From Triticum aestivum (lineage: Eukaryota > Streptophyta > Magnoliopsida > Poales > Poaceae), in NCBI RefSeq assembly GCF_018294505.1, contig NC_057802.1, positions 550,645,267 to 550,709,266 on the forward strand: a stretch of 64,000 bases of DNA. Direction: 5' to 3'. The notes under the pieces were generated by a model. It worked only from the letters and a program-made list of their open reading frames with translations, did no database searches and was not told where the DNA came from. The number at the start of each line of letters is the position of its first letter. Positions within the stretch are counted from its first letter, which is position 1. This document shows, one piece after another, positions 55,601-64,000 of the stretch. The position numbers were made by a program, and so were the translations under genes.

Positions 55601-58336
55601 AACGTGGTGCTAACTTTCCCTTAACTCCAAAGCGCTTTACTCCTCGAAGTGGGATACTCGAAGATACACTCTGTCTCCGACTTCGTAGACTGTCTCCTTG
55701 CGTTTAGAATCCGCGTAACTCTTCTGCCTGGATTTGGGCTACCTTGAGTCTATCGCGAATCAGCTTAACCTTCTCTTCAGACTCTTTAATCAAATCTGGT
55801 CCAAACAACTGTCGGTCTCCAACTTCGTCCCACAACAACGGTGTTCTGCACCTCCTTCGTACAGTGCTTCGAAAGGGGCCATCTTCAAACTGGCTTGATA
55901 ACTGTTGTTATAAGAGAACTCTGCATAAGGCAAATTATCGTCCCAACTAGATCCATAGTCTAGCGCACAAGCTCTCAACATGTCCTCCAGAATCTGATTT
56001 ACTCTTTCAGTCTGTCCATCTGTTTGCGGGTGAAAAGCTGTACTGAACTCTAGTCTGGTTCCCAAAGTTTCATGCAACTGATTCCAAAACTTTGAAGTAA
56101 ACTGGGTTCCTCTATCTGATACAATGGTCCTCGGAACTCCATGCAGACATACGATCCTGGTCATGTATATCTTTGCCAACTTAGCACTGGTGTAAGTGGT
56201 CTTCACTGGGATGAAATGAGCTACTTTCGTCAAACGATCGACTACAACCCATATCGAGTCATAGCCTGAACGAGTCCTGGGTAATCCCGTGATAAAATCC
56301 ATGCCTAGTTTATCCCACTTCCATTCGGGTATAGGCAATGGCTGTAGCAATCCTGCTGGCTTCTGATGTTCTGCCTTCACTCTCTGACATACATCACAAA
56401 CTGCTACATACTCCGCAATATCCTTCTTCATTCCGGTCCACCAGAAACTATCCTTCAAATCCAGATACATCTTGGTATTTCCTGGGTGAATCGAATATGG
56501 CGAATCATGGGCCTCTTGCAGAATCAACTTCCTGATCTCCTGATCATTGGGCACATATACGCGGTCCTCAAACCATAAGGTATCGTGCTCATCCTCACGA
56601 AATCCTTTAGCCTTTCCTTTACTCATCCTTTCCTTTATCTCGGCAATCTCCTTGTCCGTCTTCTGAGCTTCTCTGATCTTATCCATCAAGGTAGACTGAA
56701 TTTCCAAGGCTGCTACATAACCTCTTGGAACTATCTCCAAACACAGCTCGCAAAGGTCTTCTGCTAACTCCTTGGGTAACTCTCCGGTCATGAGGGTATT
56801 TACATGACTCTTGCGGCTCAACGCATCAGCTACTATGTTAGCCTTTCCTGGATGATAATGCAATCTCATATCATAATCCTTAATGAGCTCTAGCCATCTC
56901 CTCTGTCTGAGATTCAGCTCCTTCTGCGTGAAGATATACTTCAAACTCTTGTGATCCGTGTATACCTCACAATGGTTTCCGATGAGAAAATGTCTCCATG
57001 TTTTCAACGCATGCACTACGGCTGCTAACTCCAAATCATGCGTAGCATAATTTAACTCATGGGGTTTAAGCTGTCGTGAGGCATATGAAACAACTCTTCC
57101 CTCCTGCATAAGTACGGCTCCAAGTCCTCGACGTGAAGCGTCGCAATAAACTTCATAATCTTTGCGTTGATCTGGTAGAATCAACACTGGTGATGTAACC
57201 AAGCGTCTCTTCAACTCCTGAAAACTGGCCTCACATTCCTCAGTCCAATTGAATTTGGTGTCCTTCTTCAACAATTCCGTCATAGGCTTTGCAATCTTTG
57301 AGAAATTCTCAATGAACCTCCGGTAGTATCCTGCGAGTCCAAGAAAACTCCGGATCTCTCCAACTGTCGTGGGTGACTCCCAATTTGTCACAGTGACAAC
57401 TTTGGTGGGGTCTACTGCTATTCCTTCCCCGGATATAACATGTCCAAGGAATCCGACTTCCTTCAGCCAAAACTCACACTTGCTGAACTTGGCGTATAGC
57501 TGATGTTCCCTGAGCTTCCCAAGTACCAAACGCAAATGCTCTTTATGTTCCTCTTCGTTCTTAGAGTAGACCAGAATATCATCAATGAACACCACGACGA
57601 ACTTATCCAAAAACTCCATAAACACCTTGTTCATCATGTTCATAAAATAGGCAGGTGCGTTAGTCAGACCAAATGACATAACGGTGTACTCATACAGCCC
57701 GTACCTCGTTGTAAAAGCTGTCTTAGGTATATCCTGCTCTCGAATCTTCAGCTGGTGGTACCCTGATCGCAGATCGATCTTAGAAAACACTTTAGCTCCT
57801 TGCAACTGGTCAAACAAATCATTGATCATCGGCAGTGGGTACTTGTTCTTGATCGTCACCTCATTCAATCCACGATAATCAACAACCATCCTTAACGATC
57901 CATCCTTCTTCTCCACAAGAAGTACTGGTGATCCCCAAGGTGACGAACTTGGGCGAATATATCCCTTATCCAGTAACTCCTTAATCTGCTTCTTAATTTC
58001 CTCCAAATCCTTTGCGGGCATTCTGTACGGTCTCTTCGATATTGGCCCTGTGCCTGGCAAAAGTTCAATAAAAAACTCAATGTCTCTATCTGGTGGCATG
58101 CCTGGCTACTCTTCTGGAAATACATCCGGAAAATCCTTCACCACTGGTACTTCCTCCTGTACAACTCCTGATAAGGAATTCACTTGAGTTCTATTCGGCA
58201 CATGCCGGGATACATACTTGATCCTTCTTCCTTCTGGGGTGGTAAGCAAAATCGGCTTACTGGCGCAGTCAATGTTCCCTCCATACTTCGATAACCAATC
58301 CATGCCTAATATCACATCCAATCCTTGTGACTCCAA
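55601..58336 (-). pseudogene. Protease C-terminal part, reverse transcriptase, RNase H and integrase of copy C
   Basis: The main open segment (58099-55790, 769 codons) is the longest pol piece in the window. Reverse transcriptase has [11 protein letters not shown] and FIDDILVYS (about 57566-57590). RNase [15 protein letters not shown] is at about 57105-57155. The integrase zinc finger is at about 56380-56520, with catalytic D, D and E near 56300 (GMDFI), 56120 (VSDRG) and 56010 (QTERV). The reading is interrupted by TAG at 58106-58108 and by a 1-bp loss near 55857. The stop falls between protease and reverse transcriptase; copies A and B have a sense codon there, so it is damage rather than a programmed stop. 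Confidence 0.92.
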
Positions 58337-59618
58337 TACTATTAGGTCTGAGGTGAACGAGTAGTTACCAATCCTTAACGGTAACCGATCTCACCATAGG
58401 CTAGCCATATACTCTGCTCCTGGCGAGGTTACTAACATGGGTGACCTAAGGGCTTGGGTTGGCAGTTTAAACTTATCCACGAATCCCCTTGATATGTATG
58501 AATGCGATGCACCAATATCAAATAGTAAATGACTTAACCAAAAACTTACCTATTACTGCGTCTGGCTAGGCTTCAACCTCCTCCACGTTAACGTGGTTCA
58601 CTTGTCCCCTGGTGAAAGGGTTGGGCTTCTTCCCAGAGCTTCCATTGCCATTCCCATTCTTGGCTTCAGGACCTTCATTGGCGTAATGTCCAGTCTTCTG
58701 GCATTTGTAGCATGTCACGTGGCTTAGATCCTTCTTGGCGGGTGTTGCCGGGTTGGAACGGTTCTGTCCGCTACTTACTCCATTACCATATCCATTCTTG
58801 GGGCCACCATGATTGTGCGAACTTCCTCCATTATGAGTGTGGCCTCCATGGGTATGAACAAGTCCTCCCGAGTTCGGGGTCTAACGGGGTCTCTGCTGGG
58901 CTCCAGAATTATACTTCCCTTGTCCATACTTCCTCTTGCGGCTGTCAATCTACTGCTGCTTCCCTTCGAGCATGAGAGCTCTATCCACCAACTCCTGATA
59001 GTTATTGAAATTTGCCACCATCAACTGCATGCTCAGCTCATCATTTAGTCCTTCCAGAAACTTCTCCTTCTGAGCTGCATCTGTAGCGACGTCATCCGGG
59101 GCATAACGTGCTAACTTACTAAACTCATCCACATATTGGCCAACAGTGCGCCCTCCTTGGCGTAAGTTGTGAAACTCACGCTTCTTCATGGCCATAGCTC
59201 CTGCTGAAACTTGGGCAGTGCGAAAAGCCTGCTGGAACTGGTCCCATGTCATAGTGTCAATAGGGTAAGTGACTATGAAAATCTCTCACCAAGATGCTAC
59301 GGGTCCATCAAGCTGATGTGCGGCAAAACACACTCTCTCTGCATCTGTGCATCCTGCAGTGGCCAACTCCCTATCAATCTTGCGAAGCCAATCATCTGCA
59401 ACAATCGACTAGGTGCTAATGAAGAACACCGGCGGATTTAGCCTAAGAAAACGTGCTAAGTGGTCAACTGGTGGGGGTGGTGGTGGGTTGTTGTTGTTGT
59501 TGTTGTTGTTCCCCTGGTTCTGATTCTGGACTAGTATCTGCATCAATGCATTCTGCTGCTGGATCAACTGAGTGAGCTCCGGTGGGAAAGCAAATCCATT
59601 GTCGCGTCTCGGAGACAT
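58337..59618 (-). pseudogene. Gag and protease active-site region of copy C
   Basis: Gag starts MSPRRDNGFAFPPELTQLI at 59618, with eight Asn and six Pro codons (about 59475-59515). Stops occur near 59409, 58950 (after GKQQ) and 58885, and at 58566-58568. The zinc knuckle (about 58670-58715) reads CYKCQKTGHYANEG, with Gly at the last Cys position. A 13-bp deletion near 58520 removes sequence at the protease active site and shifts frame. Apart from these, gag and pol lie in one frame, as expected for a single polyprotein. Confidence 0.85.
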
Positions 59619-59819
59619 CTGCTGGGTTTAGAAAAGATGAGAAAACAGAATAGAATGAGGTCTAGAGGGGAAACACTACCCATATGCACATGAGACAAAC
59701 ACAAACATATCACTCAATCAATCAAACAAAGGCATACAATCGGTCTCAAACTATCGTTACAAAAGTGTTTGGACTATACTATATACATGGTGGAATACTA
59801 CTACTGATTTGGTGGTCTA

Positions 59820-60557
59820 CTAGAAAAATTGATCGGTCGAAGACTCCATGATATCTGCTCCAGCTTCATCAACATAGTCATCATCGCTATCGTCAGGGTC
59901 CGAGTCGGTGTCGTCGATGATGATGTAGTTCTCCGGGCAAGTGGAACTGTCATCTTCTCCTCCTGGCGCAGGGTCTCCCATGAAAACTCCTAGCTTCTTT
60001 GTCAGGTCGCCATTCTTCTCCACTAGTGCGACGATTTCCTCCATATAATCCTCGCGTGTAGCCTTGAGTTCTTCCTCCAGTTCCATGATCCTTGTCATTG
60101 CTTTCTTCAAATCCGCCATGCCTGCGCACATCTGGTTTTCCTGGCGTCGAATGTGCTGGTTTAACTCCTGGATGAAAGAGGCAATCGATCTATCCTTCCT
60201 GGTGCTGATCATCTCCCATTGCTCATCTCGGCGCCCACAAATCTGGTAGATTGTATCCTTGAGATCATTGTGGTAAACTTCTCCAATGCGTCCCATGGTA
60301 ATGTGAGCTGCCATACTCTTTCCTAGACTCCAGGTTGGTGCATCAAAAGAAAACTCTATGGGCTCAGTGACTGGTGTGAACGTTCTTCCTGGAACTTGAA
60401 CTGGAATCATCCAGCGCTCCTCTTCTGGTAAAGTGGCGTTGTAGGTCCTGGTGAAGCTTGGTATTCCAATGTTCAGGTACTTAGTAACTTCCTTCAAGTG
60501 GCGTCCAAATGGGGTGTCTTCATCCGGTTGCATGAACTTATTCCTTGCGTCCGCCAT
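59820..60557 (-). CDS. Additional ORF (aORF) upstream of gag, intact, 245 codons
   Basis: First ORF of the element RNA: ATG at 60557, about 95 bases from the primer binding site; its stop (59820) is about 200 bases before gag. The N-terminus (about residues 1-75) has HLKEVTKYLNIGIPSF and LPEEERWMIPVQVPGR. The middle is SFDAPTWSLGKSMAAHITMG. Residues about 110-190 are helical with heptad-like Leu/Met/Ile spacing and many Glu/Lys (RIMELEEELKATRED, LVEKNGDLTKKLGV), probably a coiled coil. The tail is acidic, with ENYIIIDDTDSDPDDSDDD, a hydrophobic core followed by acidic residues as in SUMO-interacting motifs, ending STDQFF. The middle and tail are recognisable in copies A and B. I do not recognise a family. 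Roles in RNA packaging, host targeting or Gag regulation are guesses. Translation of gag behind it would need splicing or reinitiation. Confidence 0.75.
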   Translation of the reverse strand: MADARNKFMQPDEDTPFGRHLKEVTKYLNIGIPSFTRTYNATLPEEERWMIPVQVPGRTFTPVTEPIEFSFDAPTWSLGKSMAAHITMGRIGEVYHNDLKDTIYQICGRRDEQWEMISTRKDRSIASFIQELNQHIRRQENQMCAGMADLKKAMTRIMELEEELKATREDYMEEIVALVEKNGDLTKKLGVFMGDPAPGGEDDSSTCPENYIIIDDTDSDPDDSDDDYVDEAGADIMESSTDQFF

Positions 60558-60650
60558 CCTAAAGAGTAGAAAATGGAGAGGAGTTAGAAATGAGAAGAGA
60601 GTAGTGATGTAGGGCTTTATCTTAGTGGTCGTGTCCTAGAGTCAGCGTGT

Positions 60651-60662
60651 ACTCTGATACCA
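60651..60662 (-). other. Primer binding site of copy C
   Basis: The minus strand reads TGGTATCAGAGT, matching the initiator-Met tRNA site at 11 of 12 positions, four bases from the 5' LTR. Confidence 0.9.
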
Positions 60663-60666
60663 TCTT

Positions 60667-63265
60667 TGTAGCGACCAGACCTCAAACAGTCTGATCTCTG
60701 TGCATAAGTGTCATCCCTAGATCGGTAATGCTGACACACACAGTACTTGAAGGATTTACAACAGAGTAGCAATCACACACTTATTACATCGAATGTCTCA
60801 AAAGAGAACTTATTACAATAAATATGGCTTAAGGCCATCTAAAACGATAACAGTGGAAGGCTTGGAAGATAAAGTGAGTCCATCAACTCTAATGGCATCA
60901 CTGAGTGAAAGACCACGACCTAAGGCTCCTTACCCGTCGTCTGAAAAGTCTGCAACATGATATGTTGCAGCCGGAAAACGGGTCAGCACATGGAATATGC
61001 TGGCAATGTAACACAAAAAGATAATGAACAGAAATATGCTATCACTACATGCATATATGGCTGGTGGAGGCTGTAGGGTTAATATGTTTTTGCGAAAAGC
61101 CAATTTTTCCCTACTTCAAAGAAATAAGTTTTATTTACTACAAAGTTTGTTGAAAATATTGAGAAGGTAAACCCCCTCTCAATCCCAATTAAAAGTAATC
61201 ATTAATAACCCATCAAATTAATTAAGTAGTGATGAGATCAACATGATAATCCAAGAAACCAGATACTCAAGATGCCCATAACCGGGGACACGGCTAACCA
61301 TGATTAGTTTGTACACTCTGCAGAGGTTTGTGCACTTTTCCCCACAAGACTCGATCTCCTCCGTTTGATTTCTCACACTACATGATGTTTGAGAAACGGA
61401 TGACCGAGACATAGTCTTTCAGAAGCGTTAGCACCTTACGATGGGTAGACCGTACCACCTACATCCCCTACATCTCCTAGTCTACCACTATAAGAGTTCA
61501 CACGACTTAATCAACTATGCTAGAGCCCATAATAGCTTGTGGCTGCACACGGAAGTTTCTAGTATGAATAATCTCATGATCCCTTTGAGCCTGGGTGGCG
61601 GTCCATAGGAGAATCACACGGTACCCCGGGATTTCCAAAAAATACAGGCAATCACTAGGTACCCCGGGTGCTTCAGTCCACCCAGATGTGTATTTAAGTT
61701 GCCACCTTAAGTTTAACCATTAATTAACAATCTCACATCTGTCATGAATACACTCAAACCCAATCCACGTCTACGAGCATAGCATAGCAATATAATCATA
61801 ACATAGAAGTAACTCCCAGGGTTTGATAATAAACAGGTGAATAGGTACTACGTCAGCTACTTCCCAACCCACAATTTAATTCAGATCCTAACCATGCAAT
61901 TGTTTGGGGATTGATCTAATGCAGTAAAACTGGGTAGTAAAGAGGTATGATCAAAGTGTTACTTGCCTTGCTGATGATCCGCGAAACCAAGAGACTCGTA
62001 GTAGCACGCTTCGCACTCCGGGAATTCTATCGCAAACAAACAATAGCATACATAAGCAATCAAGCAAAGACGCATGGGAAAAAAATCAAATAATAAGAAT
62101 TGACCAGAAAGTTCAACTTAAGAACTCCGGTTTGCAAAAAGAATCAAATCAAACGGAGCAACGAAACTCAAACTGCGAAAGAAACAAGATCCGTTTACTA
62201 ATCTGAACTAAAGTCAAATTTTACAGTACCAAAATCTTGTTCAAGTTGGTTAAACAGAAAGAGGGTTTCGAGACGAAGATCTAGGCGCTTGAATCGCCTG
62301 ATTCTGATAAACGAGCGAAAAGATAAACTAAAACGAAAATCGGATCAGAAATCGCGATCGAAAATAATCGCGGAAAATCCGAGAAAAAGAAAAACTGACG
62401 AACAGGCTAACGAACGAACGTTCGCTGTCTGCGGTTAAACGTTGAAAACCGTTCGTTAAAACGAATGTAAAACGGGCGTTCGCTAAATAACTAAACCGAA
62501 AATAAACCGAACCAGATCTATAAAAAAACAGATCTAGGGTTTCAAAAAAAACCAAAACGGTTTTCTCATGAAAACCGAGGCAGCTACCTCGGGTCCGACG
62601 ACGGCGGGCGGCGCCAGCGCGGGTGGCGGCGGCATGGCTAAGGTTAGGGTTTCGGGGCGCGGGGCGGGCTGGCGGCGCTGGTGGGCTTCGGCGCCTCGGG
62701 GCGGGGCGGCTTATAAAGCCCCCCGGGCGGAGTCCCACTCGGGTATGGCCCGGAGTCGGTTTGACTTTTTTTAAAAAAAAAATTCTAACGTGCATAAAAA
62801 GTAAGAAAAGAAATACTAAACGAACTCCAAAAAATCTGAAATAAATTTTCCCCGTCCTTTAAAAATTGGCCGGACAAGGTGAACATTTATTTGGGCCTAA
62901 AATGCAATTTTGAGAAACACATATTTTTCGTAATTCAAATAAAATAGCGACAAAACTCCGAATAAAATCCAATATTTGATTTTAATATTTTCCTCCAATA
63001 TTTCATTTATTTTGGAGAAGTCGTATTATCTCCTCTCATATATTTGAATACGAAATATTTTCGGAGAGAAAAATAATTAAAACAAATAATCCTCGTTTCA
63101 ATATTTGATAAAATTCAAATATGAAAACAGGGAAATCCCCAACTCTCTCCGAGGGTCCTTGAGTTGCTTAGGATTTCGAGGATCGCGAAATGAAATGCAG
63201 CAAAAATATGATATGCATGAATGATCTATGTATAACATTCCAAATTGGAAATTTGGGATGTTACA
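60667..63265 (-). repeat. 5' LTR of copy C
   Basis: TGTAGCGACCAGACC at 60667 to GGGATGTTACA at 63265; 2599 bp. It contains the TATA box (62711-62718) and a GC-rich leader (about 62580-62760), so in its minus-strand direction it would drive transcription of the aORF and gag-pol. Confidence 0.96.
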
Positions 63266-63645
63266 TGTGCTCATCATGTACACGTATGTTCTAGAAACAG
63301 GAACACGTGTCATATTCACAGGCATTATGTGTAAAGTAAGCAGATGCAATTCAACAAAGTTAGAAGCAATACAAGCTAGACATCATACGCAACATGCAAC
63401 CATATATAATAGTGCCAAGTTAGAGTAAGCACCTGTGATGGTGGAGTAGGGGAGATGTGCTCATCATGTACACGTATGTTCTACAAACAGGAACACATGT
63501 CATATTCACAGGCATTATGTGTAAAGTAAGCGGATGCAATTCAACAAAGTTAGAAGCAATACAAGCTAGGCATCATACGCAACATGCAACCACATATAAT
63601 AGTGCCAAGTTAGAGCAAGCACCTGTGATGGTGGAGTAGGGGAGA
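63266..63645. repeat. 190-bp tandem repeats carrying a mini-exon
   Basis: TGTGCTCATCATGTACACG recurs at 63266 and 63456, and TGTGCTCATCATCTACAC at 63646: a period of 190. Each unit has a CTGTTTSTAG acceptor-like sequence and ends CACAG|GTGC on the minus strand, framing a short exon that encodes HISPTPPSQ. Copy C is inserted in one of these units (52577-52603 / 63266-63290). Confidence 0.8.
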
Positions 63646-63813
63646 TGTGCTCATCATCTACACAGCTACGTTGACTGTCTAGCCTTGCGTTGTCTTGCGA
63701 ATCTTGTAGGGAGGATGGCGGAGTAGAATCTGTAGAGAACCTCCGTTTCAGTTGCTCGGAAGGATCACCATCATCCAATGCCTTGCCAATTTCCTTCAGC
63801 TTTATTGATTTTG
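63623..63813 (-). pseudogene. Duplicated exon module of the CACTA gene (module A)
   Basis: Minus-strand reading with SEQLKRRFSTDSTPPSSLQ, DSQRSCVDDEHISPTPPSQ and a CACAG|GTGC donor at 63622-63623. It is homologous to module B (51906-52072). The upstream exons lie beyond the window. It may still be functional coding sequence; whether the gene as a whole is intact cannot be judged. Confidence 0.5.
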
Positions 63814-64000
63814 CATTGTGAGGTCAACCCGACAAGAAAAAGGAATATAATTCGCTCTTCAGAACTCATTCATGCATGATACGGACGAACACTACTCTGA
63901 TGAAAGGCAAAGTCATGATACGAGGATGAAATATGTCGAAAAAATGGACGGCTTGACATATTCACACCTATGATGTGGTAACTAAGCAGAAGGCACTTCA

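Larger units (their letters stand above)
52604..63265 (-). mobile_element. Ty3/gypsy chromovirus copy C, complete, 10.66 kb
   Basis: Two 2599-bp LTRs (52604-55202 and 60667-63265) flanked by the 5-bp duplication TGTGC (52599-52603, 63266-63270). Between them, on the minus strand: primer binding site, aORF, gag, protease, reverse transcriptase, RNase H, integrase with chromodomain, polypurine tract. In a hand-aligned stretch of about 330 bases near the LTR start I count roughly 14 differences, about 4%, so the insertion is not recent. It differs from copies A and B enough to be a subfamily, but the aORF is intact. Gag and pol carry several stops and frameshifts. Confidence 0.96.
43508..64000 (-). 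mobile_element. Large CACTA transposon (En/Spm, Transposase_24-type), right end outside the window
   Basis: The left TIR starts CACTATAGAAAAATACACTTCC at 43508, directly inside a Gypsy gag gene (TTC precedes it; the matching duplication is not in the window). It contains subterminal repeats, a 44-bp tandem array, and a minus-strand gene with an En/Spm-type Transposase_24 segment spread from 49065 to past 63800. Two later insertions lie inside: an apparent solo LTR and chromovirus copy C. Both are bounded by perfect 5-bp duplications and CACTA sequence continues on each side. No TNP2-type gene is in view; it could lie beyond 64000. Confidence 0.8.

Noticed and set aside
1..64000. Host protein-coding genes, tRNA or rRNA
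   Set aside because: Every supported coding reading belongs to a transposable element; no tRNA cloverleaf or rRNA sequence was recognised by eye.

Overview
This is plant nuclear DNA, most likely from a Triticeae grass (wheat, Aegilops or barley type). The window is built almost entirely of large LTR retrotransposons and CACTA DNA transposons nested in one another. I found no intact host gene, tRNA or rRNA. Family names are my recognition of protein domains and terminal sequences; no database was searched.

Layout, left to right. (1) 1-21209: Ty3/gypsy chromovirus 'copy A', minus strand. Its left (3') LTR is cut by the window edge and its right (5') LTR is truncated. A 12.85-kb CACTA element (2805-15657, 3-bp target duplication GAA) sits in the C-terminal end of its integrase. 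That CACTA carries a decayed TNP2-type transposase, a decayed second gene with an ULP1-like C-terminus, and a small ORF joining an RNase H1-type hybrid-binding domain to a membrane segment. (2) 21210-21975: a Copia gag-protease fragment. (3) 21976-30052: 'copy B' of the same chromovirus family, with one full LTR, cut off just before its primer binding site. (4) 30053-30469 plus 36589-36994: one plus-strand Gypsy gag gene split by a 6.1-kb non-autonomous CACTA (30470-36585, target duplication AAA). (5) 36995-43507: the 3' part of an Athila-like Gypsy element, minus strand, without reverse transcriptase or integrase. (6) 43508-64000: another CACTA, running off the window, that interrupts the Athila-like gag gene. 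It contains a 44-bp tandem array, a 3.9-kb apparent solo LTR (44549-48431, target duplication ATGGG), an En/Spm (Transposase_24-type) gene on the minus strand, and complete chromovirus 'copy C' (52604-63265, target duplication TGTGC).

The chromovirus family is represented three times and gives the clearest biology. Each copy reads, in its own direction: LTR, initiator-Met-type primer site, an additional ORF (aORF), gag, protease, reverse transcriptase, RNase H, integrase with chromodomain, polypurine tract, LTR (copy B lacks the 5' LTR and primer site). The aORF is intact only in copy C (245 codons). It predicts a coiled coil followed by an acidic tail with a SUMO-interacting-motif-like core. 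Copies A and B share three frame-disrupting differences relative to C, so they descend from one already defective ancestor.

None of the elements looks autonomous. Each large gene carries frameshifts, nonsense codons or deletions, listed per feature. Relative insertion order follows directly from the nesting: Gypsy gag host, then the Athila-like element inside it, then the large CACTA inside that, then the solo LTR and copy C inside the CACTA.
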